Source of the DNA: Microbacterium sp. SORGH_AS_0888
GTDB lineage: Bacteria > Actinomycetota > Actinomycetes > Actinomycetales > Microbacteriaceae
Length of the DNA stretch: 64,000 nt
Assembly: GCF_030818905.1 (NCBI RefSeq)
Contig: NZ_JAUTAZ010000001.1
Span: 1,054,001 to 1,118,000, forward strand
Direction: 5' to 3'
Shown: positions 1 to 7,497 of the stretch, one piece after another
How positions within the stretch are numbered: the first letter of the stretch is position 1
How the letters are laid out: every line of letters starts with the position of its first letter
Translations under genes and position numbers: made by a program
Notes under the pieces: generated by a model
The model's input: only the letters and a program-made list of their open reading frames with translations
Database searches by the model: none
What the model was told of the DNA's origin: nothing

Positions 1-620
1 CGCGGGCGCTGCACGGCCTGCTCGAGGAACACGCGGGCGTCGCCGAAGGCGCTGCCGGCCTCGCGCATCGCCTCGGCGATCGCGGGCGCGAGCTCGTCCT
101 TCGTCTCGACGCGACGCATCCCCCGCCCGCCGCCGCCGGCGACGGCCTTGACGAAGATGGGGAAGCCGATCCCGTCGGACTGCGCGACGAGCGCGTCGAC
201 GTCGTCCGACGCCTCGGTCGAGCGCAACACGGGAACCCCGGCGGCGATCGCGTGCTGCTTCGCGGTGACCTTGTTGCCCGCCATCTCCAGCACGGACGCG
301 GGTGGGCCGATGAAGACGATCCCGTTGGCGGCCGCCTTCTCGGCGAGCTCCGGGTTCTCGGAGAGGAAGCCGTAACCGGGGTAGATCGCGTCGGCGCCGG
401 CCTCGAGCGCGACGCGGATGATCTCGTCGACGTCCAGATACGCGCGGACCGGGTGCCCGCGCTCGCCGATCTCGTAGGACTCGTCGGCCTTCTGCCGGTG
501 CAGCGATCCGCGATCCTCCCACGGGAAGACGGCGACCGTGCGCGCCCCCACCTCGTAGGCCGCACGGAAGGCGCGGATCGCGATCTCACCGCGGTTGGCG
601 ACCAGGATCTTCTGGAACAT
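1..620 (-). CDS. pyc: pyruvate carboxylase, N-terminal part (cut by window edge)
   Basis: Reading right to left from an ATG at 620, the frame stays open to the window edge and gives about 206 residues of a biotin-carboxylase domain. It opens with MFQKILVANRGEIAIRAFRA and later shows the glycine-rich ATP-grasp stretch KAVAGGGGRGMR. The segments FPWEDRGSLHRQKADESY and GHPVRAYLDVDEI are more like pyruvate carboxylase than acetyl-/propionyl-CoA carboxylase alpha chains. The enzyme makes oxaloacetate from pyruvate, bicarbonate and ATP (anaplerosis). The carboxyltransferase and biotinyl domains lie outside the window. A GAGG ribosome site sits about 10 nt before the ATG. It is divergent from parA. 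The choice between Pyc and AccA-type rests on the N-terminus only. Confidence 0.85.
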   Translation of the reverse strand, partial: MFQKILVANRGEIAIRAFRAAYEVGARTVAVFPWEDRGSLHRQKADESYEIGERGHPVRAYLDVDEIIRVALEAGADAIYPGYGFLSENPELAEKAAANGIVFIGPPASVLEMAGNKVTAKQHAIAAGVPVLRSTEASDDVDALVAQSDGIGFPIFVKAVAGGGGRGMRRVETKDELAPAIAEAMREAGSAFGDARVFLEQAVQRP

Positions 621-720
621 GCAAGAACCTCGCATCCAGGGAAGGGATGTCGGACGTCCACGCCGACCGTTGCGCGGACCGAGTGTGCTCACAGCCTAGG
701 GGAAGGTAACGTAGACGATC

Positions 721-1533
721 GTGCATGTCCTTTCCGTCAGCTCGCTCAAGGGCGGTGTCGGCAAGACGACCGTCACACTGGGTCTCGCCTCCGCCGCGTT
801 CGCCCGGGGTGTGCGGACTCTCGTCGTCGACCTCGACCCGCAGTCCGACGTGTCCACCGGCATGGACATCCAGGTCGCGGGGCGCCTGAACATCGCCGAC
901 GTGCTGGCCAACCCGAAGGAGAAGGTGGTCCGCCAGGCCATCACCTCCAGCGGCTGGACCAAGGTCCATCCCGGCACGATCGACGTGCTCATCGGCAGCC
1001 CGTCGGCCATCAACTTCGATGGGCCGCACCCGAGCGTCCGCGACGTGTGGAAGCTCGAGGAGGCCCTCGCGGGCGTCGAGGCCGACTACGACCTCGTGCT
1101 CATCGACTGCGCACCCTCCCTGAACGCGCTCACCCGCACCGCGTGGGCCGCGAGCGACCGCGTGGTCGTGGTCACCGAGCCGGGCCTGTTCTCGGTCGCC
1201 GCCGCCGACCGCGCACTGCGGGCGATCGAGGAGATCCGTCGCGGGCTCTCACCGCGGCTGCAGCCGCTGGGCATCGTCGTCAACCGCGTGCGACCGCAGT
1301 CGATCGAGCACCAGTTCCGTATCAAGGAGCTGCGCGACATGTTCGGGCCGCTCGTGCTCTCCCCCCAGCTGCCGGAGCGAACCTCGCTGCAGCAGGCCCA
1401 GGGAGCGGCCAAGCCGCTGCACATCTGGCCGGGCGAGTCGGCACAGGAGCTCGCGGGCGACTTCGACGCGCTGCTGGACCGCATCATGCGCATCGGCCGC
1501 ATCCCGTCCCCCGAGGACACCCCCGCGTCCTGA
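721..1533 (+). CDS. ParA/MinD-family ATPase
   Basis: A 270-residue P-loop ATPase. The deviant Walker A motif SLKGGVGKTT is at residues 8-17, DLDPQSD follows near residue 38, and a switch-II/Walker B-like stretch LVLIDCAPSLNA is near residue 125. These are the marks of ParA/MinD/Soj ATPases that position chromosomes, plasmids or protein complexes. No ParB gene or parS-like site is visible nearby, so this is an orphan ParA rather than the chromosomal parAB pair. The start is GTG at 721, with TAACGT ending 8 nt upstream as a possible -10. A hairpin separates it from the convergent MerR gene. The cargo is unknown. Confidence 0.85.
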   Translation: MHVLSVSSLKGGVGKTTVTLGLASAAFARGVRTLVVDLDPQSDVSTGMDIQVAGRLNIADVLANPKEKVVRQAITSSGWTKVHPGTIDVLIGSPSAINFDGPHPSVRDVWKLEEALAGVEADYDLVLIDCAPSLNALTRTAWAASDRVVVVTEPGLFSVAAADRALRAIEEIRRGLSPRLQPLGIVVNRVRPQSIEHQFRIKELRDMFGPLVLSPQLPERTSLQQAQGAAKPLHIWPGESAQELAGDFDALLDRIMRIGRIPSPEDTPAS

Positions 1534-1586
1534 CGCGCCCCGTCATCCCCGTTCCTCCTTGCGAAGGCGCACGCGCATCACGAATA

Positions 1587-1613
1587 CACATCCGATCAAC
1601 GCGCTCGGATGTG
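1587..1613. terminator. hairpin between convergent parA and MerR genes
   Basis: Perfect 9-bp inverted repeat CACATCCGA / TCGGATGTG with a 9-nt loop, lying 54 bp after the parA stop and 43 bp before the end of the opposing MerR gene. The position suits a bidirectional terminator; there is no T tract. Confidence 0.5.
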
Positions 1614-1655
1614 GAGTCGGTGAGGGGATGTGGACTCGCGGGACGGTGACGCGGG

Positions 1656-2189
1656 TCAGGCCGTACGGCGCGCGCGGCGCGCTGCCAGCTCGTCGGCCTG
1701 ATCGGGAGACTGCGGGTCGAAGTCCACGAGCGTCGACTCGACCTCGCGAAGCACCTTGCCGACGGCGATGCCGAAGACGCCCTGCCCGCGGCTCACGAGG
1801 TCGATGACCTCGTCGTTCGACGTGCACAGGTACACCGAGGCGCCATCGCTCATGAGCGTCGTGCCCGTCAGGTCACGGATGCCCGCGGCGCGCAGCTGCT
1901 CGACAGCGGTCCGGATCTGCTGCAGCGAGATGCCGGTGTCCAGCAGTCGCTTGACGAGCTTCAGGACGAGGATGTCGCGGAAGCCGTAGAGCCGCTGGGA
2001 TCCCGAGCCGCTGGCACCGCGCACGGTCGGCTCGACGAGCTCCGTCCGGGCCCAGTAGTCGAGCTGGCGGTAGGTGATCCCCGCTGCGCGGGCGGCGACG
2101 GCCCCCCGGTATCCGACCTCGTCACTCATCTCGGGCAGACCGTCCGTGAAAAGGAGGTCGTCCGCGAAGCCCGAATCGCCTGCGGTCAT
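1656..2189 (-). CDS. MerR-family regulator (second of the FHA-MerR block)
   Basis: A 177-residue protein starting MTAGDSGFADDLLF. The winged-helix DNA-binding part is YRGAVAARAAGITYRQLDYWARTEL followed by SQRLYGFRDILVLKLVKRLLD. I place the start at 2189 because AAGGAGGG precedes that ATG by 7 nt; a GTG 21 nt further upstream would put this ribosome site inside the gene. It corresponds in type and order to the second MerR gene (Rv1830-like) that follows garA and the first MerR gene in mycobacteria. No effector-binding cysteines are evident. Family assignment is firm; its targets are not known from sequence. Confidence 0.8.
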   Translation of the reverse strand: MTAGDSGFADDLLFTDGLPEMSDEVGYRGAVAARAAGITYRQLDYWARTELVEPTVRGASGSGSQRLYGFRDILVLKLVKRLLDTGISLQQIRTAVEQLRAAGIRDLTGTTLMSDGASVYLCTSNDEVIDLVSRGQGVFGIAVGKVLREVESTLVDFDPQSPDQADELAARRARRTA

Positions 2190-2286
2190 ACCGGGGCCCT
2201 CCTTTTCCACATGTTCCCCTCCACGCTAGAGGAGCACCCCAGACGGAGCAATGACATCCGCGCGCAGCACCCGGCGTGTCGCCGAT

Positions 2287-2973
2287 TCATTCGAGACGGT
2301 CGAGCGCGGAGCGCACGAGCGCGTCCCGCACCTCGGCCAGCCGTCGCGCCAGTTCCGGCGCGACCTCCGCCGCACGCCCCCTGGACGCGCTGTCGGTGCG
2401 GCGCCGCAGGGGCATGAGCGCGGACTCCACCAGCGCCACGTCCCGTTCCGCGCTCTGACGCAGCGCGCGCAGATGACGCGGCTCGATGCCGTGCCGGTCG
2501 AGCGCGACGAGGGAGCGCAGCAGCGACAGCGCGCGCTCGTCGTAGCTGTCCGCGCCCGTGATGAGACCGAGACCGATCGCGTCGTTGAGCAGCTGGGGGG
2601 CGGCGCCGGCCTCGCGGAGCAGGTCGTCGCGTCGATAGCGGCGCTGCGGGGGCACGATCGAGGGGGGCACGGCGGTCGGCGTCGCGGGTGAGCGACCCGC
2701 GTCGAGGTCGTCGAGGTACTCGCGGATCACCTGCAGCGGCAGATAGTGGTCACGCTGGAGGGTGAGCGCCGCCCGCAGCCGCTCGACATCCGCCGAGGTG
2801 AACTTGCGGTACCCGGACTCGGTGCGCCGCGGGGTGACGATGCCCTGGACCTCGAGGAACCGCAGCTTGCTGGAGGTCAGCGAGGGGAACTCGGGCGAGA
2901 GCGACGCGAGCACCTGACCGATGCTCAGCAGCCCCTGCGCCGCCCCTCTGCCGCGCGCGGAGGCAGAGGCCAT
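2287..2973 (-). CDS. MerR-family regulator, FtsR-like
   Basis: A 228-residue protein with an N-terminal MerR helix-turn-helix (GLLSIGQVLASLSPEFPSLT, then LRFLEVQGIVTPRR and SGYRKFTSADVERLR). Its ATG overlaps the stop of the upstream FHA gene (ATGA at 2971-2974 read on the minus strand), so the two are translationally coupled. In corynebacteria and mycobacteria the MerR gene directly after odhI/garA is FtsR/Rv1828, an activator of the cell-division gene ftsZ; the assignment here is by gene order and domain. The C-terminal half is basic, helical and has no recognisable ligand pocket. Confidence 0.8.
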   Translation of the reverse strand: MASASARGRGAAQGLLSIGQVLASLSPEFPSLTSSKLRFLEVQGIVTPRRTESGYRKFTSADVERLRAALTLQRDHYLPLQVIREYLDDLDAGRSPATPTAVPPSIVPPQRRYRRDDLLREAGAAPQLLNDAIGLGLITGADSYDERALSLLRSLVALDRHGIEPRHLRALRQSAERDVALVESALMPLRRRTDSASRGRAAEVAPELARRLAEVRDALVRSALDRLE

Positions 2974-3443
2974 CAGGCGTCGGCCGCCAGGTCGGCGGGC
3001 GAGACGAAGAAGGTGAGGCGGAACTTGCCGATCCGGACCTCGGCACCGTTCGCGAGAGCGGAACGGTCGACGCGATCGCCGTTGACGTAGGTGCCGTTGA
3101 GGGACCGCTGATCCACGATCTCGAAAGACGTGCCCACGCGGGTGATCTCCGCGTGCCGGCGCGAGACGGTCACGTCGTCGAAGAAGATGTCGGCGTCGGG
3201 GTGGCGGCCCACCGTCGTGACGTCGGTGTCGAGCAGGTAGCGTGCGCCGGTGGTGGGGCCGGAACGGACGATCAGCAGTGCGGACCGCGTCGGCAGGGCC
3301 TCGATCGCCTCCATCTCGGCGTCGGTGAGCTCACTGCCGAACGGGACGAACGACAGGTCGGAATCATGTCCGAACGTCTGCGTCGTGTCGTGCCGCGGCT
3401 TCTCGCCGGCCCGACGGATGCCGTCATCGTGCTGCTGTTCCAT
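2973..3443 (-). CDS. FHA-domain signalling protein, GarA/OdhI-like
   Basis: A 156-residue protein with a C-terminal FHA phosphothreonine-binding domain: TTVGRHPDADIFFDDVTVSRRHAEI, then RSLNGTYVNGDRV. Its N-terminal tail carries DTTQTFG, the equivalent of the ETT phosphorylation motif of GarA/OdhI that Ser/Thr kinases modify. In that family the unphosphorylated protein inhibits 2-oxoglutarate dehydrogenase and tunes glutamate metabolism. I start at 3443 because AGGGAGG lies just before this ATG; an in-frame ATG at 3461 would bury that site. A TAGGCT -10 candidate lies at 3467-3472. It heads the MerR cluster and is coupled by a 1-nt overlap. Confidence 0.85.
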   Translation of the reverse strand: MEQQHDDGIRRAGEKPRHDTTQTFGHDSDLSFVPFGSELTDAEMEAIEALPTRSALLIVRSGPTTGARYLLDTDVTTVGRHPDADIFFDDVTVSRRHAEITRVGTSFEIVDQRSLNGTYVNGDRVDRSALANGAEVRIGKFRLTFFVSPADLAADA

Positions 3444-3604
3444 GTCGTCCTCCCTCCGCATCCCAGCCTATCGGATGTGAACCGGGGGAACGATGTCGGT
3501 CCCCCGGCCGCGGGTCCCCATTGTTGCCTCATGTGTCATCCCGGATGCGGAGCGGACGCGGCCCGCGTAGCGTCGCCGTCATCCACCGACCCCAGGAGAT
3601 CACC

Positions 3605-3955
3605 GTGTCCCGTCCGTTCCGTCCCGCCCGCCCCGTCGAGGAGCGATCGGCCGCGGAGTGCATGTGCCACGTGGGAGGTCCCTGCACCTCGTACCAGCCC
3701 GGACACGCCCTGCACCTCGTGCAGGCACGCCTCGCCGCCGCGACCCCGGGCGAGTGGGTCGACGGGTTCGTCGTGAACGCCGATCCGGATGCGGGCGTCC
3801 TCACCGTGCGCACGCTCGAGGGCGTCGTGACGACGTTCGAGAACGCCGCCGGCGCCGCGGCGTCCGTCGCCCGCGACGAGCCGGTCGCGGTGCACGCCCG
3901 CTACCGCGTGCTCGCCGTCGGCCGCCGCCGGTTCAACCTGCGTGAGATCGGCTGA
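3605..3955 (+). CDS. small hypothetical protein
   Basis: A 116-residue protein starting MSRPFRPARPVEERSAAECMCHVGG. The GTG start at 3605 is preceded by AGGAG at a 6-nt spacing, which decides against longer upstream starts. The N-terminal quarter has a CMCH/C cluster and a PGHALHLVQARL stretch; the rest is a small beta-rich region. I recognise no family. It is tail-to-tail with the copper protein gene 8 bp away. Confidence 0.6.
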   Translation: MSRPFRPARPVEERSAAECMCHVGGPCTSYQPGHALHLVQARLAAATPGEWVDGFVVNADPDAGVLTVRTLEGVVTTFENAAGAAASVARDEPVAVHARYRVLAVGRRRFNLREIG

Positions 3956-3963
3956 TCCGCCGC

Positions 3964-4356
3964 TCAGGCGGCCATCGACTCCTTGACGGCCATGCAGGCG
4001 TCCATGCACGCCTGACAGGCCTGTGCGCACATCTGGCACACGGCGTCGCCGGTGTGCTCCATGCACTCGTCCATGCACATCTGGCACATGGCGATGCAGG
4101 CGTCGAGCATCGCCATCATGACCGGCGGCGTCATGCCCTGCATGCGGAGCATCGACCGCATCATCGTGTGGCACATGTCGGCGCAGTTCATGCATGCGGG
4201 AGCGCACGACATCATCTCCATCGCGCACATCGTGCACGCCTGCTCGCAGGCGGCGCACGCATCCATGCAGGCCTGCATCATCGTCATGTCCATCGTGGCA
4301 CCGCCGGGCATCGACATCATCTCGTCGGACATCACGCCCATCATCATCGCGTCCAT
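3964..4356 (-). CDS. Met/Cys-rich four-helix copper-storage-like protein (DUF326/Csp)
   Basis: A 130-residue protein of extreme composition: by my count 35 methionines and 18 cysteines. The cysteines recur in CxxxC and CxxC helical spacing (ACMDACAACEQACTMC; CIAMCQMCMDEC; VCQMCAQACQACMDAC), the pattern of DUF326/Csp copper-storage four-helix bundles that hold Cu(I) inside the bundle. There is no signal peptide, so a cytosolic Csp3-like role is likely. The methionine-rich N-terminus (MDAMMMGVMSDEMMSM) is unusual for Csp proteins. GGAGG lies 6 nt before the ATG at 4356, ruling out a start 48 nt further out. It is divergent from copC, which supports copper handling. Confidence 0.8.
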   Translation of the reverse strand: MDAMMMGVMSDEMMSMPGGATMDMTMMQACMDACAACEQACTMCAMEMMSCAPACMNCADMCHTMMRSMLRMQGMTPPVMMAMLDACIAMCQMCMDECMEHTGDAVCQMCAQACQACMDACMAVKESMAA

Positions 4357-4384
4357 GGTTCGCCTCCGGTCTCTCGTTCGTCCC

Positions 4385-4402
4385 GCGGGCGGGGCCGCCC
4401 GC
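4385..4402. promoter_or_regulatory. palindrome in copper intergenic region
   Basis: Perfect 8-bp inverted repeat GCGGGCGG / CCGCCCGC with a 2-bp spacer between the two divergent copper genes. It could be an operator shared by both promoters. It does not match a metal-regulator consensus I can name, and GC-rich palindromes arise easily in this genome. Confidence 0.25.
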
Positions 4403-4448
4403 ACGCGCCCAGGCTATGCGTCTGAGTGTGCCCTCGGGAAGACCTGGT

Positions 4449-4454
4449 TAGGCT
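4449..4454 (+). promoter_or_regulatory. -10 element of copC (leaderless)
   Basis: TAGGCT ends exactly 6 nt before the GTG start of copC, so transcription probably begins at or next to the start codon. Confidence 0.5.
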
Positions 4455-4460
4455 CGCATC

Positions 4461-5120
4461 GTGACCGCACACCCGACTCGCAGACTCCCCCGCTCGCTCG
4501 CCTGGATCGCCGCCGTCGCCCTGGCCGGCGCGGCCGTGCTGTTCGGCGCACAGCCCGCTTCCGCCCACGACACGCTGATCTCGACCGATCCGGCCGCGGG
4601 CTCGACCGTCCAGGCCCTGCCCGCGCAGGTGACGCTCGCCTTCAACGCCGTCGTGCTCGACGAGCCGGGCGGAACGATCGTCCAGGTGCAGGATGCCGCC
4701 GGCACCTCCCTCACGGCCGGCGATCCCGTGGTGTCGCAGAACACCGTGACGCAGCCGCTCAGCGGCACCGCGTCCGGCGAGGTCACCGTCACCTGGCGCG
4801 TGGTCTCGAGCGACGGCCACCCGGTCTCGGACTCGTTCTCGTTCACGGTCGCCGGCGCCGCCTCCCCCTCCGCGGCTCCTGCGACCCCGCCGGCCTCCTC
4901 GGCTCCGGCGCCGACCGCGACGACCGAGCCGACCGCCAGCGCGGCGCCGATCTCGGCCTCCGCCGGCGGCGGATCCGACGTCCTGCCGTGGGTCATCGGA
5001 GGCATCGTCGCGGCCGCTGCCATCATCGCCGTGATCGCGCTCATGGTCGCTCGCGCACGACAGGGAAAGGACACCGTCCGCAACCGCACCGAGGGACGCG
5101 ACGATCTCGGCGGGCGATAG
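4461..5120 (+). CDS. copC: CopC-type copper-binding membrane-anchored protein
   Basis: A 219-residue exported protein. The signal peptide ends at ASA, leaving a mature N-terminus HDTLISTDP whose first residue His is the classic CopC Cu(II) ligand; a second conserved element is SSDGHPVSDSFSF near residue 118. A beta-sandwich CopC domain (about 35-130) is followed by a Pro/Ala/Thr-rich linker, one membrane helix (PWVIGGIVAAAAIIAVIALMV) and a short basic tail. It binds copper outside the membrane. No CopD-like protein is adjacent, so it may act as a scavenger or buffer rather than in uptake. The GTG start is set by TAGGCT 6 nt upstream. Its partner is the divergent Csp-like gene. Confidence 0.85.
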   Translation: MTAHPTRRLPRSLAWIAAVALAGAAVLFGAQPASAHDTLISTDPAAGSTVQALPAQVTLAFNAVVLDEPGGTIVQVQDAAGTSLTAGDPVVSQNTVTQPLSGTASGEVTVTWRVVSSDGHPVSDSFSFTVAGAASPSAAPATPPASSAPAPTATTEPTASAAPISASAGGGSDVLPWVIGGIVAAAAIIAVIALMVARARQGKDTVRNRTEGRDDLGGR

Positions 5121-5123
5121 GCT
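5118..5123 (+). promoter_or_regulatory. -10 element of lpd (leaderless)
   Basis: TAGGCT formed across the copC TAG stop codon and ending 6 nt before the ATG of the dihydrolipoamide dehydrogenase gene. This gives that gene its own promoter and supports the ATG at 5130 over the in-frame TTG at 5124. Confidence 0.45.
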
Positions 5124-5129
5124 TTGAGC

Positions 5130-6527
5130 ATGCCTCACTACGACGTCGTCATCCTTGGCGCGGGCCCCGGCGGCTATGTCGCAGCAGTCCGCAGCGCGCA
5201 GCTCGGCCTCTCGGTCGCGATCATCGAAGAGAAGTACTGGGGCGGTGTCTGCCTGAACGTCGGCTGCATCCCCTCGAAGGCGCTGCTCAAGAACGCCGAG
5301 CTCGCCCACACCTTCGCGCACAAGGCGAAGATGTTCGGCATCGAGGGCTCCGTCACCTTCGACTACGGCGTCGCGTTCGACCGCAGCCGCGAGGTCGCCG
5401 ACGGCCGCGTCAAGGGCATCCACTTCCTCATGAAGAAGAACAAGGTCACCGAGTACTCGGGACGAGGAACCTTCGTCGACGCGCACTCGATCGATGTCGC
5501 GAAGACCGACGGCACGACCGAGCGCGTCACCTTCGACAACGTCATCATCGCGACCGGGTCGACCGTGCGCCTGCTCCCCGGCGTCTCGCTCAGCGAGAAC
5601 GTGGTGACCTACGAGGAGCAGATCCTCTCGCGCGAGCTCCCCTCCTCGATCGTCATCGTGGGGGCGGGCGCCATCGGCATGGAGTTCGCCTACGTCATGT
5701 CGAACTACGGCGTGAAGGTCACGATCATCGAGTTCCTGGACCGGGCGCTTCCCAATGAGGATGCCGACGTCTCCAAGGAGATCGCGAAGCAGTACAAGAA
5801 CTACGGGATCGACATCCTGACCTCGACCAAGGTCGAGTCCGTCGTCGACAACGGGTCCTCCGTCACCGTGACCTACACCGGCAAGGACGGGGCCCGCGCC
5901 TCGATCGACGCCGACAAGGTGCTCATGTCGGTCGGGTTCGCGCCCAACGTCTCCGGGTACGGCCTCGAGAACACCGGCGTCAAGCTCACCGAGCGCGGCG
6001 CGATCGAGATCGACGACTTCATGCGCACGAACGTCGAGGGCGTCTACGCCATCGGCGACGTCACCGCGAAGCTGCAGCTCGCCCACGTGGCCGAGGCCCA
6101 GGCCGTGGTCGCGGCCGAGACCATCGGCGGCGCGGAGACCATGGCGCTCGGCGACTACCGCATGATGCCGCGTGCGACGTTCTGCTCGCCGCAGGTGGCC
6201 TCGTTCGGCCTCACCGAGGCGCAGGCGCGCGAGACGGGCCGCGAGATCAAGGTCGCGACCTTCCCCTTCATGGCCAACGGCAAGGCGCACGGTCTCGGCG
6301 AGCCCGTCGGCTTCGTCAAGCTCATCGCCGACGCCGAGCACCTCGAGCTCCTCGGCGGCCACATGATCGGCCCCGACGTCTCCGAGCTCCTCCCCGAGCT
6401 GACACTCGCCCAGAAGTGGGACCTGACGGCCCTGGAGCTCGCCCGCAACGTGCACACGCACCCGACGCTGTCGGAGGCGCTGCAGGAGGCGTTCCACGGC
6501 CTCGCCGGTCACATGATCAACTTCTGA
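5130..6527 (+). CDS. lpdA: dihydrolipoamide dehydrogenase (E3)
   Basis: A 465-residue class I flavoprotein disulfide reductase. The FAD-binding GAGPGG is near residue 10, the redox-active pair is [11 protein letters not shown] (Cys-x4-Cys near residue 40), the NAD-binding fold is [12 protein letters not shown], and the dimer-interface active-site pair is HTHPTLSE near residue 445. It reoxidises dihydrolipoamide in pyruvate and 2-oxoglutarate dehydrogenase complexes. Full length for the family, ending in GLAGHMINF. The gene follows copC by 9 bp but probably has its own promoter. A GarA-like regulator of 2-oxoglutarate dehydrogenase is encoded 2 kb away. Confidence 0.95.
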   Translation: MPHYDVVILGAGPGGYVAAVRSAQLGLSVAIIEEKYWGGVCLNVGCIPSKALLKNAELAHTFAHKAKMFGIEGSVTFDYGVAFDRSREVADGRVKGIHFLMKKNKVTEYSGRGTFVDAHSIDVAKTDGTTERVTFDNVIIATGSTVRLLPGVSLSENVVTYEEQILSRELPSSIVIVGAGAIGMEFAYVMSNYGVKVTIIEFLDRALPNEDADVSKEIAKQYKNYGIDILTSTKVESVVDNGSSVTVTYTGKDGARASIDADKVLMSVGFAPNVSGYGLENTGVKLTERGAIEIDDFMRTNVEGVYAIGDVTAKLQLAHVAEAQAVVAAETIGGAETMALGDYRMMPRATFCSPQVASFGLTEAQARETGREIKVATFPFMANGKAHGLGEPVGFVKLIADAEHLELLGGHMIGPDVSELLPELTLAQKWDLTALELARNVHTHPTLSEALQEAFHGLAGHMINF

Positions 6528-6539
6528 GGCTCCCCGAAC

Positions 6540-6581
6540 GATGAGAGGCGCGCCGCCCACGAGGGCGGCGCGCCTCTCATC
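6540..6581. terminator. strong bidirectional terminator hairpin
   Basis: Perfect 19-bp stem (GATGAGAGGCGCGCCGCCC and its complement) with a 4-nt loop, 12 bp after the lpd stop and 16 bp before the end of the convergent CYTH gene. Confidence 0.8.
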
Positions 6582-6597
6582 GTCGGTCCGGGCAGGC

Positions 6598-7218
6598 TCA
6601 GAGGCCGAGGGTACGGGCGAGCTTCGAGTCGGACGCCGCGACACGACCGCCCGCGGCGGCGACGAGGCCGTCGACGGCCTCGAAGAACGCGGCCTGCCAC
6701 TGCGGGTCGTCGGGAGCTGCCGGGCCGAGCTCGACCTCCCACTCGCGCCAGGAGGTGACCCGGCCGGTGCGCTCGGCGGTCGCGGTGACGTGATCGTCGA
6801 CCATCTCGGCCACGACCGCGCCGTCGGCGTCGCGGAGCGCGTAGGCGATCCGGCGGTTGCGGATGCGGGCGAGCGGTGTGAACGGACCCGTCGCCGTGTC
6901 GGCGAGCAGGGCCGCGAGCTCTGCGGGGACGTCGTCGCCGTCGCCGAGCGGCCAGTGCCACTCGTGTCGACCCTCCACGCCGGAGACCTTGACGTGCCAG
7001 CCCTCATCCGGTCCGCCCGTGCGCCGACGGAGCGCGGTGCGCGCCCGCCCGAGGGCCAGGTCGTCGGTGTCGAGGTAGCGCGCGTCGAGCTCGCGCACCT
7101 CCGCCTCGTCGACCCGCGAGACGCCGGGCAGGACCGCCCAGTCCGGCAGCGCGACCGAATCGTCGACGTCGTAGCTGCGCTCGATCTCGACGCTGTGCGC
7201 CGGTTCGGCTCGGCTCAC
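6598..7218 (-). CDS. CYTH-domain protein (ThTPase/adenylate cyclase fold)
   Basis: A 206-residue protein beginning MSRAEPAHSVEIERSYDVDD. The VEIERSY near the start is the ExExK-like hallmark strand of the CYTH fold, with Arg replacing Lys; further charged strands follow (ELDARYLDTDDLALGR, LRRRTGGPDEGWHVK, EWEVELG). CYTH enzymes bind triphosphates in a tunnel with divalent metal (thiamine triphosphatase, tripolyphosphatase). There is no C-terminal CHAD domain, so this is the short type. The GTG start overlaps the stop of the preceding small gene (GTGA), giving translational coupling. The substrate is unassigned. Confidence 0.8.
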   Translation of the reverse strand: MSRAEPAHSVEIERSYDVDDSVALPDWAVLPGVSRVDEAEVRELDARYLDTDDLALGRARTALRRRTGGPDEGWHVKVSGVEGRHEWHWPLGDGDDVPAELAALLADTATGPFTPLARIRNRRIAYALRDADGAVVAEMVDDHVTATAERTGRVTSWREWEVELGPAAPDDPQWQAAFFEAVDGLVAAAGGRVAASDSKLARTLGL

Positions 7219-7442
7219 TCGTCGCGACCGTCGGGGTCGGGGTCGATGTCCTCCGTCGCCTCGACGTAGGCGAACGACGCCTCGGTCGGACCGTCGCCGG
7301 AACCCGTGTGGATGTCGTCGCCCTCCCGACGGTAGACGAGCTGCCCCTCGCCGTAGGGGACGATGTAGGCGTCGTCGACGGTGTCGTCGAGGGGGATCAC
7401 CTGCCCGTCGAGCGGGCCTCCGGAAAGACGTGCGATAGCCAT
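7215..7442 (-). CDS. small conserved hypothetical protein
   Basis: A 75-residue acidic protein, MAIARLSGGPLDGQVIPLDD onward. The pattern GGPLDGQ...YIVPYGEGQLVYRREG resembles short beta proteins common in actinobacteria that I cannot name functionally. TACGCT ends 6 nt before its ATG (7449-7454), indicating a leaderless message. Its stop overlaps the CYTH gene start, so the two form an operon. Confidence 0.65.
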   Translation of the reverse strand: MAIARLSGGPLDGQVIPLDDTVDDAYIVPYGEGQLVYRREGDDIHTGSGDGPTEASFAYVEATEDIDPDPDGRDE

Positions 7443-7484
7443 GGACCCAGCGTAGCGAGCGGTGCCGACACGGGTCCGGCCCTT

Positions 7485-7490
7485 TACAAT
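7485..7490 (+). promoter_or_regulatory. -10 element of the GATase gene (leaderless)
   Basis: TACAAT, a near-consensus -10, ends 7 nt before the GTG start at 7498. Confidence 0.5.
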
Positions 7491-7497
7491 CGGGCGG

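Noticed and set aside
721..1533. Chromosomal parAB partition locus
   Set aside because: The ParA-type ATPase is real, but there is no ParB gene or parS-like palindrome nearby, and neighbours are not origin-region genes.
4344..7007. 887-codon open frame antisense to copC and lpdA
   Set aside because: Low-complexity, Arg/Gly/Asp-rich translation with no domain; a shadow of GC-rich codons in the well-supported lpdA gene.
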